Positions 42,819 through 51,264 of a DNA stretch of 64,000 bases are shown here, piece after piece. This DNA is from a virus. A model generated the notes under the pieces. It had not been told where the DNA came from, did not search any database, and worked only from the letters and a program-made list of their open reading frames with translations. Where the stretch lies: positions 1-64,000 of the IMG/VR virus record IMGVR_UViG_3300028558_000027; one strand, 5' to 3'. The position numbers were made by a program, and so were the translations under genes. The stretch's first letter is position 1. Each line of letters opens with the position of its first letter.

Positions 42819-42820
42819 AT

Positions 42821-42829
42821 CCCAATCTT
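42821..42829 (+). promoter_or_regulatory. Motif B-like promoter for the head-fibre gene
   Basis: CCCAATCTT preceded by CTAAAT, as at 39191. It restarts late transcription after the HNH element. The leader is about 39 bases with an AAAGGA ribosome site. Confidence 0.5.
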
Positions 42830-42873
42830 CAAGAGCAACCAGCTACCTCAACCACTCTTGAAAGGAACCGACT

Positions 42874-43596
42874 ATGTCCACTGAAATTATCTCCAACGGC
42901 CAGAATTTTCTCGTCAAGCGCCTCGACCGTAAGTTCGGTGGAAAGCGTTCGGATGCCTTCAAGATTGACGGTACCACCGGCGCGGTTACTGTCGGTACGG
43001 TTGACGTCCCCTCGTCGCTGACCATCAACGGAACGACCAACTTCGGTGCAAGCACTCTGGCCTCCCTCTCGGTGGCTGGCGCTTCGTCTCTGAAGGCTCT
43101 GACGGTTACCACGCTCGCGACGACTGGCAAGAGCACCTTCACTCCTGCAGCTCAGACCGCGCGAACGGCTTCGACCGAGGTTGTGAACTTCGACGTCGCC
43201 AACTCGGCCACGCAGCAGTGGGCCACCGGTGCCCTCACCACGCAACGCGAGACTTTCGTCCGCAAGCCGACGTATGCGTTCGTCGGCGCGAGCACCATCA
43301 CCTCGGCGGCGACCTTCGCCATCGAGGGCGCTCCCGTCGCCGGCACCAACGCGACCATCACCAACGCCTACGCCCTGTGGGTGCAAGCTGGCGCGACCCG
43401 TTTCGACGGGAACTTCGGCCTCAACAAGACTCCCGTTGCTCAGCAGACTGCGCTTGGTACCACGACCGGCTTCACCGCCGCGACCGGCACCGCGGTCCTG
43501 GCTGGTTCGACTTTCACGGGTGGCACCGGCGCATCCGCCTACACGATCGGCGATCTCGTCCTGGCTCTGAAGAACTTCGGAATGCTCGCCGCGTAA
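42874..43596 (+). CDS. Head fibre-like protein, 240 aa
   Basis: Very rich in Thr, Ala, Ser and Gly. Repeated short beta segments near the N-terminus (TTGAVTVGTVDVPSSLTINGTT is one region) suggest a fibrous shaft. The C-terminal part, with GATRFDGNFGLNKTP and AYTIGDLVLALKNFGMLA, resembles trimeric phage head or tail fibre ends. A strong terminator follows, so it closes the head operon. Confidence 0.65.
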   Translation: MSTEIISNGQNFLVKRLDRKFGGKRSDAFKIDGTTGAVTVGTVDVPSSLTINGTTNFGASTLASLSVAGASSLKALTVTTLATTGKSTFTPAAQTARTASTEVVNFDVANSATQQWATGALTTQRETFVRKPTYAFVGASTITSAATFAIEGAPVAGTNATITNAYALWVQAGATRFDGNFGLNKTPVAQQTALGTTTGFTAATGTAVLAGSTFTGGTGASAYTIGDLVLALKNFGMLAA

Positions 43597-43621
43597 TTCA
43601 AAAACCTTAGCTTACCTATTT

Positions 43622-43658
43622 AAACGCCCACCCCGGTTGCTGCCGGCGGTGGGCGTTT
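43622..43658 (+). terminator. Terminator after the head-fibre gene
   Basis: An 11-bp stem AAACGCCCACC/GGTGGGCGTTT with a 15-base loop. The 3' arm's GTTT is also the first bases of a motif A promoter, a second terminator-promoter fusion. Confidence 0.8.
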
Positions 43659-43667
43659 CGCTACATA
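43655..43667 (+). promoter_or_regulatory. Motif A promoter fused to the terminator
   Basis: GTTTCGCTACATA. The predicted +1 is 43674, the first base of the GTG of the next gene. Confidence 0.6.
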
Positions 43668-43673
43668 CAGTAT

Positions 43674-43955
43674 GTGAGCGATCCAGTTATATCGGAACAT
43701 GGCGTCAAGCTAATACTAGACGCAGCAAATGCGCTATTGACGCAAGCGCCCGTGCTTGTCGAAGGTAACGTTCACTATGCGATCGGTGCCCTGAGCATAG
43801 CCCTGGGCACCGCCGCTGCGATGGCCGGAATGTCTTATGACGAGCTGATAAAAATGCTCTCCCAGCACTATGAGCAGCAGCTCTTGAAGGAAATCGGAGA
43901 CAGCCTCAAGGAGACAACCGCAGAGATTCTGTTGCCGAAGAAGGGGACCCATTGA
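43674..43955 (+). CDS. Hypothetical protein with hydrophobic helix, 93 aa
   Basis: The middle section (YAIGALSIALGTAAAMAGM) is hydrophobic and small-residue rich and may insert in a membrane; the rest is helical and charged. Unrecognised. A holin-like role is possible but not supported by more than the hydrophobic stretch. The GTG start is predicted to be leaderless. Confidence 0.65.
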   Translation: MSDPVISEHGVKLILDAANALLTQAPVLVEGNVHYAIGALSIALGTAAAMAGMSYDELIKMLSQHYEQQLLKEIGDSLKETTAEILLPKKGTH

Positions 43956-44278
43956 AAACTCCAGTGGAGCCTGCGGCGTTTCACGTCGTCAAGGTCGCTC
44001 CTAACATAATGGCTGCTTGGAAGGGGAGGGCCACGATCAAGCTGGCGCTGCAGGAATCATTTCCTGTCGGAACGCGCGTTCTCTTTGTGGAGTGGGCTGG
44101 CCAGCAAACTGGGCGGGCTGATCTGTGTCACGTACTTCAGAAGGATGAAGCGACTACTCTAGCTCGTAGCTGGTGCTGGCACTCGGACAAGATCGATTGC
44201 GACTTGTCATTCTTGAGTCTGACGGCTCTGCCTGCCGAGCATCCTATGATTACAGATGTTTCGCTACTAGATGTCTAA
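43952..44278 (+). CDS. Hypothetical protein, 108 aa
   Basis: Starts at a TTG overlapping the previous stop (TTGA), the same arrangement as the sigma-like gene. Beta-rich with VGTRVLFVEWAG and no recognised family. Its last codons (DVSLLDV) hold a motif A copy for the next gene. Confidence 0.65.
   Translation: MKTPVEPAAFHVVKVAPNIMAAWKGRATIKLALQESFPVGTRVLFVEWAGQQTGRADLCHVLQKDEATTLARSWCWHSDKIDCDLSFLSLTALPAEHPMITDVSLLDV
44258..44270 (+). promoter_or_regulatory. Motif A promoter inside the 108-aa gene
   Basis: GTTTCGCTACTAG. The predicted leader of the next gene is about 16 bases and contains an AAAGGT ribosome site. Confidence 0.55.
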
Positions 44279-44292
44279 AGGTAACGAAACCA

Positions 44293-44469
44293 ATGACCAC
44301 TTCAGCATCTAAGAAACGTCTAGACGAAATCGCAGCAGCTATCAAAGCAGGAGCACGTCCAGAGTCCTTCAAAGCAGAACTCGATCGTCTGCTTGGTACA
44401 GTACTTTCGGAGCGAGACGAAGAGATCGAGATAGCTTGGGAATCGAACTACAGGGGTAAGGATGTCTAA
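44293..44469 (+). CDS. Small acidic helical protein, 58 aa
   Basis: Begins MTTSASKKRLDEIAAAIKAG, with charged helices to the end. The ATG at 44293 follows the ribosome site; longer upstream extensions would run through the motif A promoter. It overlaps the next gene by eight bases. Unrecognised. Confidence 0.6.
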   Translation: MTTSASKKRLDEIAAAIKAGARPESFKAELDRLLGTVLSERDEEIEIAWESNYRGKDV

Positions 44470-44788
44470 GGCGCCTCCTACCAGCCTGTCTGACGTTCAC
44501 GATCTTGTCGTCGAGATGTACCGCAAGGGCGAGATCAATGCGGACATCTACTACCGAACCACGCTTTCTGTGGCGAGCGAGATGGCACTGACAAGTATGG
44601 AGGACGCTCTGTTTTTGTTACGCTCGGTGTCTGCCGAGTACATCAGAGGCATCTTGCCGGCTCACATGGCTGGTGACGAGTTCTTCTCGACTGTGGTTCA
44701 CCGGTTTGCGGAGAGCCTTGTTGCAGCTGGACAAGCGGTTCCTCTTAATGAAGAGGCGTTCTGGTTTCTCAGGCCTGGTCTTGCCTAG
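44462..44788 (+). CDS. Hypothetical protein, 108 aa
   Basis: A helical soluble protein, unrecognised. The ATG lies in the last codons of the 58-aa gene. Its 3' end overlaps the end of the minus-strand regulator gene by 20 bases (convergent). Confidence 0.65.
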   Translation: MSKAPPTSLSDVHDLVVEMYRKGEINADIYYRTTLSVASEMALTSMEDALFLLRSVSAEYIRGILPAHMAGDEFFSTVVHRFAESLVAAGQAVPLNEEAFWFLRPGLA

Positions 44789-45155
44789 CAAGGGTGAAGC
44801 TGGGGCTACCATCGGCTAAAATTTCGATTTTGGAAATTCCGGCCTCTTTCATCTTGGCCGCCACATCAGTCAACCACGCTAGGTCCGTTTTGGGCTCTGG
44901 GCTCTGGGCAGAAAGGGTGGGCAAAGGTTGTTCAGGGTTGGCTCTCGTACGAAGACCTACGGCTTGGATGGCGTTCCTTTCCTCTCCGATAAGTCTGTTC
45001 ATGGCGCCTGCGTTCATCGTCTCGCCGAAATGCTCGCGAAGCTGTTCTCGGTACGTAGCTGTGGTCGCGAATGGATCTTTTCGTACGAGAGCTTTCAAGA
45101 ACTCCCTCTTGTCGTCGGTAGCCACTTTCGGTCCCCCTGGTTCGATATCTTCCAT
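44769..45155 (-). CDS. Putative small DNA-binding regulator, 128 aa
   Basis: The N-terminal half (FLKALVRKDPFATTATYREQLREHFGETMNAGAMNRLIGEERN) looks like a helix-turn-helix, then a Pro-rich linker and a short C-terminal unit LAWLTDVAAKMKEAGISKIEIL. The gene at 56913-57275 has the same two-part plan. It has the clearest host-type promoter in the window and a 17-base leader, so it is likely an early gene and may act as a transcriptional regulator. Confidence 0.6.
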   Translation of the reverse strand: MEDIEPGGPKVATDDKREFLKALVRKDPFATTATYREQLREHFGETMNAGAMNRLIGEERNAIQAVGLRTRANPEQPLPTLSAQSPEPKTDLAWLTDVAAKMKEAGISKIEILADGSPSFTLARQDQA

Positions 45156-45178
45156 GGCGCTGGTTCAGTACGGACCAA

Positions 45179-45207
45179 AGTGTAGGTCTTTGTACCTGGC
45201 ACGTCAA
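45179..45207 (-). promoter_or_regulatory. Host-type sigma-70 promoter (early) for the 128-aa regulator
   Basis: TTGACG (45202-45207), a 17-base spacer and TACACT (45179-45184) on the minus strand. Confidence 0.75.
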
Positions 45208-45294
45208 CGGAAGTTTTGCAACTTTTCTTGTATCGGACTTAACGTGAAAAACCTACTGAACAGTCGGACAGTGAATAATCGCGACAAGGACCAA

Positions 45295-45303
45295 CGCAAT
45301 CTT
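45295..45303 (+). promoter_or_regulatory. Motif B promoter for the neck gene cluster
   Basis: Exact CGCAATCTT. The predicted ten-base leader contains GGAGG before the ATG at 45319. Confidence 0.6.
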
Positions 45304-45318
45304 GGGTGGGAGGTCTAA

Positions 45319-45720
45319 ATGCTCCTATCCGTTCGGTTCCTGACAGATGTCCAAAATGTTAACAGCTGGGAGGAGGTCTCTGCTGTTGAGATCTATTCTG
45401 GCGACGCGCAGACCATTTATTTTCGTCTAATTGACGCCAGCTTGGATCGAAGTAATCAGGGCTACTCTCCAGCTGGTCGTCGATACATGGCTCCTGCCAC
45501 TTCGACTCTGTCGGTGACGCTGGTCAACATAGACGACGCCAAACAGGTGGTGCGGTCGGCCACACAGCCTTTCAGCCAGGACCCGTCGATCTGGAGCATT
45601 CCGATTCTAGCTAGCGACCCGATTGTCGGCTCGGTGGCGATGAACTTCGTTTTAACGCAGCCCGGACCGGTTGTGTTGAACGCTCGCTTCGCTCCTGGCG
45701 TTCTTTTGAGGGTGAAGTAA
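45319..45720 (+). CDS. Putative virion structural protein, 133 aa
   Basis: A beta-rich protein (AQTIYFRLIDASL, STLSVTLVNID, VVLNARFAPGVLLRV) without recognised family. Restarts the late operon after the inverted regulator gene and is contiguous with the 283-aa neck-like gene. Confidence 0.6.
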   Translation: MLLSVRFLTDVQNVNSWEEVSAVEIYSGDAQTIYFRLIDASLDRSNQGYSPAGRRYMAPATSTLSVTLVNIDDAKQVVRSATQPFSQDPSIWSIPILASDPIVGSVAMNFVLTQPGPVVLNARFAPGVLLRVK

Positions 45721-46572
45721 GTGAGCGATTATACGATCAGTAAGCCAGGAATGGGGGCGCAGTTTCCCGCTGGAGCCGTAGCTTCGTCATGGGGACGTCT
45801 GGAGCCACTGATAACGCCTGAGCAGTTGGTGAATCGACAGCTGTTTGGGATTCCTTTGGTGTCGGGTACGAAGGACCCCGATACGGGCGTGGCTGATCGT
45901 TTGACCCAGGACATGCTTCAAGACGAGATTGACCGAGCCGTTTCTGAGGTCGAGCTGATGACTCACACGGATCTGATGCCGACTCAGATTCAGGAGAGGC
46001 ACCCTTGGGACCCGCAAGAAATGAAGAGTCTGGGGTACCTGCGCCTGAGACATCGTCCAGTCGCCAGCATTGAGTCGGTTGCGATTGCTACCACAGACGG
46101 AACGCCCATTTTCACATTCGATTTGAACTGGATCGAAACAGGTAACTTGGATCAGGGGCAGTTGAACATCATGCCTCTACTTCTGATGCTTGGGCAAAAT
46201 GGCGGAACAACCGCTATTGCTGGTACGGCTGCTACGTCCGCTTATTTGAGTTTGTTCGGGGGAAATAGTCGTTGGGCAGCTGCTCTCTTGACGATCGTTT
46301 ACACCGTTGGCTTCGAGGACGGGTTGTTGCCCAAGGTATTAAATGATCTGGTCGGAATTACCGCTGCGATGGCTATTCTTAGCTTTCTGGCTCCTACGTA
46401 CGGCAAGTCGAATAGCTCGTCTCTCTCTCTTGACGGTATGTCGCAGAGCATCTCGGGGAACGGCCCAGAGATCTTTACGAAGAGAATGGCCGATCTAGAG
46501 AAGATGCAGGCGATGTTGGTGAAGAAGATCAAGGCGAAGGCCGGTCAATCGATCTTCACTGGCAACGTCTAA
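45721..46572 (+). CDS. Putative neck or head-tail adaptor protein, 283 aa
   Basis: GTG start directly after the preceding stop. The region DEIDRAVSEVELMTHTDLMPTQIQERHPWD and later GITAAMAILSFLAPTYG resembles adaptor proteins that follow capsid genes. A Gly/Thr/Ala-rich loop lies in the centre. Function by position and overall look only. Confidence 0.55.
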   Translation: MSDYTISKPGMGAQFPAGAVASSWGRLEPLITPEQLVNRQLFGIPLVSGTKDPDTGVADRLTQDMLQDEIDRAVSEVELMTHTDLMPTQIQERHPWDPQEMKSLGYLRLRHRPVASIESVAIATTDGTPIFTFDLNWIETGNLDQGQLNIMPLLLMLGQNGGTTAIAGTAATSAYLSLFGGNSRWAAALLTIVYTVGFEDGLLPKVLNDLVGITAAMAILSFLAPTYGKSNSSSLSLDGMSQSISGNGPEIFTKRMADLEKMQAMLVKKIKAKAGQSIFTGNV

Positions 46573-46584
46573 AGTCCAAAGCTG

Positions 46585-49500
46585 ATGCCCAAAGCAGTCT
46601 CACTCGTCATGTGCTACAACGCCGCGGGAGAACTCCTGCTCGGCAAGCGCAAGGACACTGGCGAGTACACTCTTCCGGGCGGACACGCCAACGACGACGA
46701 GTCTCCCGAAGACTGCGCTCGTCGTGAGCTGATGGAGGAGGCCGGCATCGAGGCCCAGTCACTCAGTCCCCTCACAACGGTAGAGACGCCGCACGCGACA
46801 CTGTCCTTCTTTACAGCGTATTGCGGGAACGAGCCTGTGGTTCACTCAGAGAATGATCCTGACCAAGAGGTCGAGTCTGACGACTGGCAGTGGGTTTCCG
46901 TTAAGGACGGTCTCCCCAAGCGCTTCTACGATCATCTCGCGGGGCCCGACGATGACAAGAACATCGTTCGGCAGATCTTCGACATGGAGAAGAGCGAGGA
47001 GCCGCTTGTAAAAGCCCCTCCCTTCAATCCAGCCGATGTACCGGCTAATGAGAAACATCTGATTAGACGCTGGCAAGGCGCTCCTGGTCGTAAAGCCGAT
47101 CGAGACAAGCTTCCGCGAATGGAAGGAGCTGCGCGGCTTCGCGCCTTGAGCTGGATCTCAAAGAACACCCAGCATCGAATGAACCCGACTACGAACCAGC
47201 GTGAATACTTGTTGCATCGTGGGATCGGACCGAAGGAACGTAAGGCGATCGGCTCGGGCAATTCTGTCACACACGAGAAGTCCTCTTCCTGGACGCCCTT
47301 TGCGCATGTAGCAGAACGATTCGGTTCAAAAGATAGACATAGGGGAGGAACTCTTTCGGCGTGGGTTTCGGAGAACGCAATCCATACCGTGCCTCATCAG
47401 TTTGGCGATGTTTGGGGTGGTGGAGAAAGACAAGGACCGAATGCGTTTGCGAATGAAGGGGAGGTGGTAGTGGCTCCCCATACGTCAACTTTGGCCACAC
47501 CGCCTTCGAGTCCTCGTGTCGCCAAATCCGAAGACGAAGTCTCCACGCTCCTTCAACATCCGAACCCCGCCGAACGCCTCATGGCTCTCCGTCTCGATTC
47601 CGTGAATCCCGTCCATCTCCAGACAGCCTCTCTCGATCCCGACCCCACCGTTCACGAGGCAGCCATCGAGCATCCGTCCTTTGGTTCCGCCCAGGGCATG
47701 CACCTGCTTGAAGCGACCGCCGATGCTTCGGGGAAGCCTCCTACGGCGCAGCAGCTGGCGTTTCTGTCGCACGTTGACCGAGTGCAGCCTGGACACCTGG
47801 ACACAGCTCAGAGGCTCTCCCAGGGCCGTCTAGACGATACCCTGGCTAAGCATCCGGGAATGAATCCCGATCTCATTCGGCAGATGTTCCAGGACCCTCA
47901 CGTGTCTTTGAGACACCGTATGGACCTGCTCCGCCACCCGCAGGCTCCCGCGGACCTCCTCGGAGAGGTCGTGAAGGCCCAAATGCTGGTTCCTTCGGTG
48001 GATTCCTCGAAGCTCGCGGAGACGGCCTTGGCTCATCCTAAAATGTCGCACGACATTCTGGCCCAGCTAATCCACGCTGGCGCCGATCCGATGGTCCAGC
48101 CGCATCTCCACGTCCTCGCGATGCATGCCCTGCAGAACTCTTCGGTGCCGCATGATTTGATCGACGAGCTGTTCGATCAGGGAGCTTATCGGGCGACGGG
48201 TGGGCACGCAGCTCTGCGCTACTCGGCTGCTTCCGGTCCCTCCGCTACCCCCGAGCACATCGAGAGCGCCCTCAATGACCGCGATCCCTTGGTGTGGAAG
48301 AATCTTGGACAAGCCAAGAACCTCCAGCCACGTCACGTAGGAGTCATTCTCCAGCGCCTGATGGCGGAGAACCCCCGAGACCAAGCAGCGATGCAGGCGC
48401 TGTCGGGTTCCAAGGCCTTCAACATGGGCCATTTGAATCAGATGCTCGGCCAGCCGATAATGAAGAGCGAGCTGTCCAAGGCCATCAAGCCGGAGCATCT
48501 CTCATCGATCGCCAAGGCTGTCGACAAGAACGCCTATAAGGTGGTCGACCACACTCCGGATCTCACGGCCCACCCAGCTGTCAACGGGGCTCACGTGGAG
48601 GCCTATCGCCAGCAGGTTTTGAACTCTCCCAACGAGATCAAGAAGAAGACGGGCGGTGCGGCGAGTCGAAGCGCCGGCATAACGCGTAAGGTCGTGTTTC
48701 AAGCACAGGTGCCGGGTGAAGAGGGTGTATCAAAATTTATGGTGAAGCCGTATCACGAAAGGGTTATACGGCGCGTCAGCGGCTGGCAGAAGCACCCTCA
48801 TCAAGGGTGGGCAGAAATGACGAACCAAGCCCTTTATCATGCAGCTGGGATTGGGCATCTTCATCAGAATGTGTCAGTATCAGAACATGACATGGGGCCC
48901 GGTCATGAGAAAGAGCCAGCACTAGTGATTCATATCAAACCCGGTATGAAGAACCAAGCCGACGCAGGGACTCTTCCTGGTGATCCGTTTTCTCAGGAGT
49001 CTGGTCCCCATCAGGATGCGCGCAAGATAGCCGTCATGGATATGCTCTCAAATAATCTTGATCGACACTACGGCAATCTCCTTCAAGGACAGGACTCTAG
49101 TGGCAAGCCGACGCTGCTTGCCGTCGATCACTCCAGGTCTTTTCAGTACATCGCTCCCCACGATGGGTTGCGTTCTCCCAAGAAGCATGGCGAACTTGAG
49201 GATACGTTTGGATCTTATCATCAAGATTCTGCCGTCGACGGAGCTAGCCCGGCCATCCCGGAAATCCCTCACTCAGACTGGAAAAAACAGAGCAACAGAA
49301 TCAATTTGGCTTACGCCGCTCAAATGAAGACTCTCGAATCGTACCAACCGGTCATCAACGACTGGTGGAGTGAAGTGGGGCCAAAGGTCCGTCAAGAGTT
49401 TCATTCGAGACTAGACCAAATCAAAGACCCACAGATTCGTGCACACCTGAAACGTAATTTTGATGCACGAGCCGACTGGCTGGATGAGAGAGCAGAGCAT

Positions 49501-49617
49501 GGCATCGAGAACTACGGTGTAACCGATTGGCACAAGGATCCGATTCCCATGTTCCGTCCTGGTGAGCTGACGGACAAAGAGAAGGAAGAGAAGGAAGAGA
49601 AGGAGCGCTCCAAGTGA
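46585..49617 (+). CDS. Giant virion protein: Nudix, ADP-ribosyltransferase-like, helical repeats, kinase-like
   Basis: 1010 residues. The N-terminus is a complete Nudix domain: its box is G-H-x4-E-x7-R-E-L-M-E-E-A-G-I at about residues 33-55, able to hydrolyse nucleoside diphosphates linked to another group. Residues about 205-295 look like an ADP-ribosyltransferase: LLHRGIG (Arg), SSSWTPFAHVAERF (Ser motif) and NEGEVVV (Glu). Residues about 320-620 are short helical repeats (HPNPAERLMALRL, DPTVHEAAIEHPSF). The C-terminal 300 residues resemble HipA/PI3K-like kinases: FMVKP near 717, NNLDRHYGNLL near 820, LLAVDHSRSF near 846. Linkers carry the recurring KSE-type motif. None of this is needed for capsid building, so an injected effector is possible. 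Confidence 0.75.
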   Translation: MPKAVSLVMCYNAAGELLLGKRKDTGEYTLPGGHANDDESPEDCARRELMEEAGIEAQSLSPLTTVETPHATLSFFTAYCGNEPVVHSENDPDQEVESDDWQWVSVKDGLPKRFYDHLAGPDDDKNIVRQIFDMEKSEEPLVKAPPFNPADVPANEKHLIRRWQGAPGRKADRDKLPRMEGAARLRALSWISKNTQHRMNPTTNQREYLLHRGIGPKERKAIGSGNSVTHEKSSSWTPFAHVAERFGSKDRHRGGTLSAWVSENAIHTVPHQFGDVWGGGERQGPNAFANEGEVVVAPHTSTLATPPSSPRVAKSEDEVSTLLQHPNPAERLMALRLDSVNPVHLQTASLDPDPTVHEAAIEHPSFGSAQGMHLLEATADASGKPPTAQQLAFLSHVDRVQPGHLDTAQRLSQGRLDDTLAKHPGMNPDLIRQMFQDPHVSLRHRMDLLRHPQAPADLLGEVVKAQMLVPSVDSSKLAETALAHPKMSHDILAQLIHAGADPMVQPHLHVLAMHALQNSSVPHDLIDELFDQGAYRATGGHAALRYSAASGPSATPEHIESALNDRDPLVWKNLGQAKNLQPRHVGVILQRLMAENPRDQAAMQALSGSKAFNMGHLNQMLGQPIMKSELSKAIKPEHLSSIAKAVDKNAYKVVDHTPDLTAHPAVNGAHVEAYRQQVLNSPNEIKKKTGGAASRSAGITRKVVFQAQVPGEEGVSKFMVKPYHERVIRRVSGWQKHPHQGWAEMTNQALYHAAGIGHLHQNVSVSEHDMGPGHEKEPALVIHIKPGMKNQADAGTLPGDPFSQESGPHQDARKIAVMDMLSNNLDRHYGNLLQGQDSSGKPTLLAVDHSRSFQYIAPHDGLRSPKKHGELEDTFGSYHQDSAVDGASPAIPEIPHSDWKKQSNRINLAYAAQMKTLESYQPVINDWWSEVGPKVRQEFHSRLDQIKDPQIRAHLKRNFDARADWLDERAEHGIENYGVTDWHKDPIPMFRPGELTDKEKEEKEEKERSK

Positions 49618-50960
49618 AGGTCTACGTAACCAACATCCAGGACGACTCCGAGCGCCTCTTCGAAGGCACCGACGCTGAGATCGAGCGTCAGCTTCTCTTC
49701 GCCTACCCCTGGCTTCGTTCCAAAGATATCTCCGATCGTGGAGACCTTGAAGGCACGTTGGAGCATCTCGACACCACTCAGATGTATTCCGTGAGCACGG
49801 ACGACGGCTCCTCTCCGCTCAACAAATCAGAAGAAGGTCCACCCAATCCCGACTCCGAAAATGTTCGCGACCAGCTCGGATACAGGCCACACCTCGATGC
49901 AGCCTTTCGCGCGGCTCGATTCCTCTCTGGTCGTCCCGAGGTCTCTCCCGAGGCCGTTCGAGCCGCTCTCTGGGAGAACGACGGTGACCCGAGCGCGACG
50001 GCGCTGCTGGTCTACGGCCTTGAGGTCTCGCCGGAGAACCTGAAGGCCTTGAAGGCTGTTCAGGCGATGGAGGGGATGAAGAAGGCGGAGTCCGTGACTT
50101 TGCCGATCCCGGACATCGCCGCTGCCCACTCTGAAGGCAATGATGTCGCCGATGAGGTACGTCGGGCGTTCAACGACCACTTCGTATTCGAGGTCACGCT
50201 CTCGGGCAAGCACTCCGATGGGACACTGCTGGCTCACGATGAGAAGACCGGTCACGCCTGGTTGCTTAAGCCAGGTTCCGGAGGGCAGTCGTCCGCGGCT
50301 GGTGCGAATGAGGATCCGTCTACCCAAGCAGCTCGCGAGGCTCTCTTCTATCACGTGGCGAAGACTTGGGGCCTCTACGACTCGTTCCCACGCGCGGAGC
50401 TACTGCTCCTCAACGGCAAGCAGTTCGCTGCCCTGAGGTTCCTCGGCCAAGACTTCAAGACCCTTGGCAAGCTCGAAGATACCGACCCGAGCGCCGGCCG
50501 TCGCGTGTTCGCACCGTATCTAAATGACGGGCGACTGCATGAGTGGGCGGTCTTGTATTTTATTCTCGGGGAAACGGACGCGCACGCCCAGAATTGCCTT
50601 GTAAATGCCGACGGTCTCGTCCAGTTCATTGACCACGGCGCCGCGATCGCAGGGTCTGACTTCGACCCGGCCAACGACCACAAGTCGTTTGTACCTTGTT
50701 TTTTGCGTGCCTGGGGCTCCAAGAACTTCAACAATCTGCCGGTGGAGAAGAAATTGGCCTCGATGCCTACGGTAAGCAAGCAGGTTGGTACGCAGCTGAC
50801 TGCTTGGCTGAATTCCATCCACGCTGACGAGCTGGAAGCAATTCTTTATCGCTACGGGTCGAACCCGGCGGCGTGCCTGGACCGCCTGGCGAAGGTCAAG
50901 ACGGTCGCTGCAGAGATCGGCGTCGACGCCGGCATTAACCGGCTCTGGGTCACGGTCTAA
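49614..50960 (+). CDS. Virion protein with second HipA/PI3K-like kinase domain
   Basis: 448 residues, starting at a GTG that overlaps the previous stop (GTGA). Residues about 190-400 repeat the kinase pattern: HAWLLKPGSG near 215 (nucleotide-binding Lys), ILGETDAHAQNCLV near 316 (Asp-x-His-x2-Asn catalytic loop) and FIDHGAAIAG near 338 (metal-binding Asp). The N-terminal 150 residues hold LNKSEEG and MKKAESV, matching the KSE-type motif. It is probably a divergent relative of the last domain of the upstream protein. Confidence 0.7.
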   Translation: MKVYVTNIQDDSERLFEGTDAEIERQLLFAYPWLRSKDISDRGDLEGTLEHLDTTQMYSVSTDDGSSPLNKSEEGPPNPDSENVRDQLGYRPHLDAAFRAARFLSGRPEVSPEAVRAALWENDGDPSATALLVYGLEVSPENLKALKAVQAMEGMKKAESVTLPIPDIAAAHSEGNDVADEVRRAFNDHFVFEVTLSGKHSDGTLLAHDEKTGHAWLLKPGSGGQSSAAGANEDPSTQAAREALFYHVAKTWGLYDSFPRAELLLLNGKQFAALRFLGQDFKTLGKLEDTDPSAGRRVFAPYLNDGRLHEWAVLYFILGETDAHAQNCLVNADGLVQFIDHGAAIAGSDFDPANDHKSFVPCFLRAWGSKNFNNLPVEKKLASMPTVSKQVGTQLTAWLNSIHADELEAILYRYGSNPAACLDRLAKVKTVAAEIGVDAGINRLWVTV

Positions 50961-51211
50961 GCGTCGCCCCTAGCTGAGGCTTCGACTCTACTTTTCGCTT
51001 CTTCGAGTGATTCGCATCTGCCTAGCCATTCGCGCTCGGCCCCTAGATTCACGATTTCGTTCCAGGCATACCAGAGCGCGGGCTCCGCTTCGTAGATTTG
51101 ACGCAATTGGACGGAACCTATCAGGCACCATTCTTTACGTTGCCCGACGACGTTTTGTTGCACAAGAAAATAGCTATCGTCAATATGTATCCACTTTAGT
51201 TCGTGAGCCAT
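50957..51211 (-). CDS. Hypothetical protein, 84 aa, early type
   Basis: Begins MAHELKWIHIDDSYFLVQQN, a small soluble Trp-rich protein, unrecognised. The ATG at 51211 is one base after the predicted +1 of a host-type promoter; an earlier in-frame ATG would lie upstream of that promoter's start. It is a one-gene inverted island in the late region. Confidence 0.65.
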   Translation of the reverse strand: MAHELKWIHIDDSYFLVQQNVVGQRKEWCLIGSVQLRQIYEAEPALWYAWNEIVNLGAEREWLGRCESLEEAKSRVEASARGDA

Positions 51212-51218
51212 GAATTTG

Positions 51219-51248
51219 ATACTAGCAGACGCGTCGGTCATGTGGCAA
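51219..51248 (-). promoter_or_regulatory. Host-type sigma-70 promoter (early) for the 84-aa gene
   Basis: TTGCCA (51243-51248), an 18-base spacer and TAGTAT (51219-51224), with TG one base before the -10. The -35 box touches the divergent motif B promoter. Confidence 0.65.
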
Positions 51249-51249
51249 G

Positions 51250-51258
51250 CGCAATCTT
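51250..51258 (+). promoter_or_regulatory. Motif B promoter for the 102-aa gene
   Basis: Exact CGCAATCTT. The predicted +1 is at or one base before the A of the ATG at 51265. Confidence 0.6.
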
Positions 51259-51264
51259 CAATTT

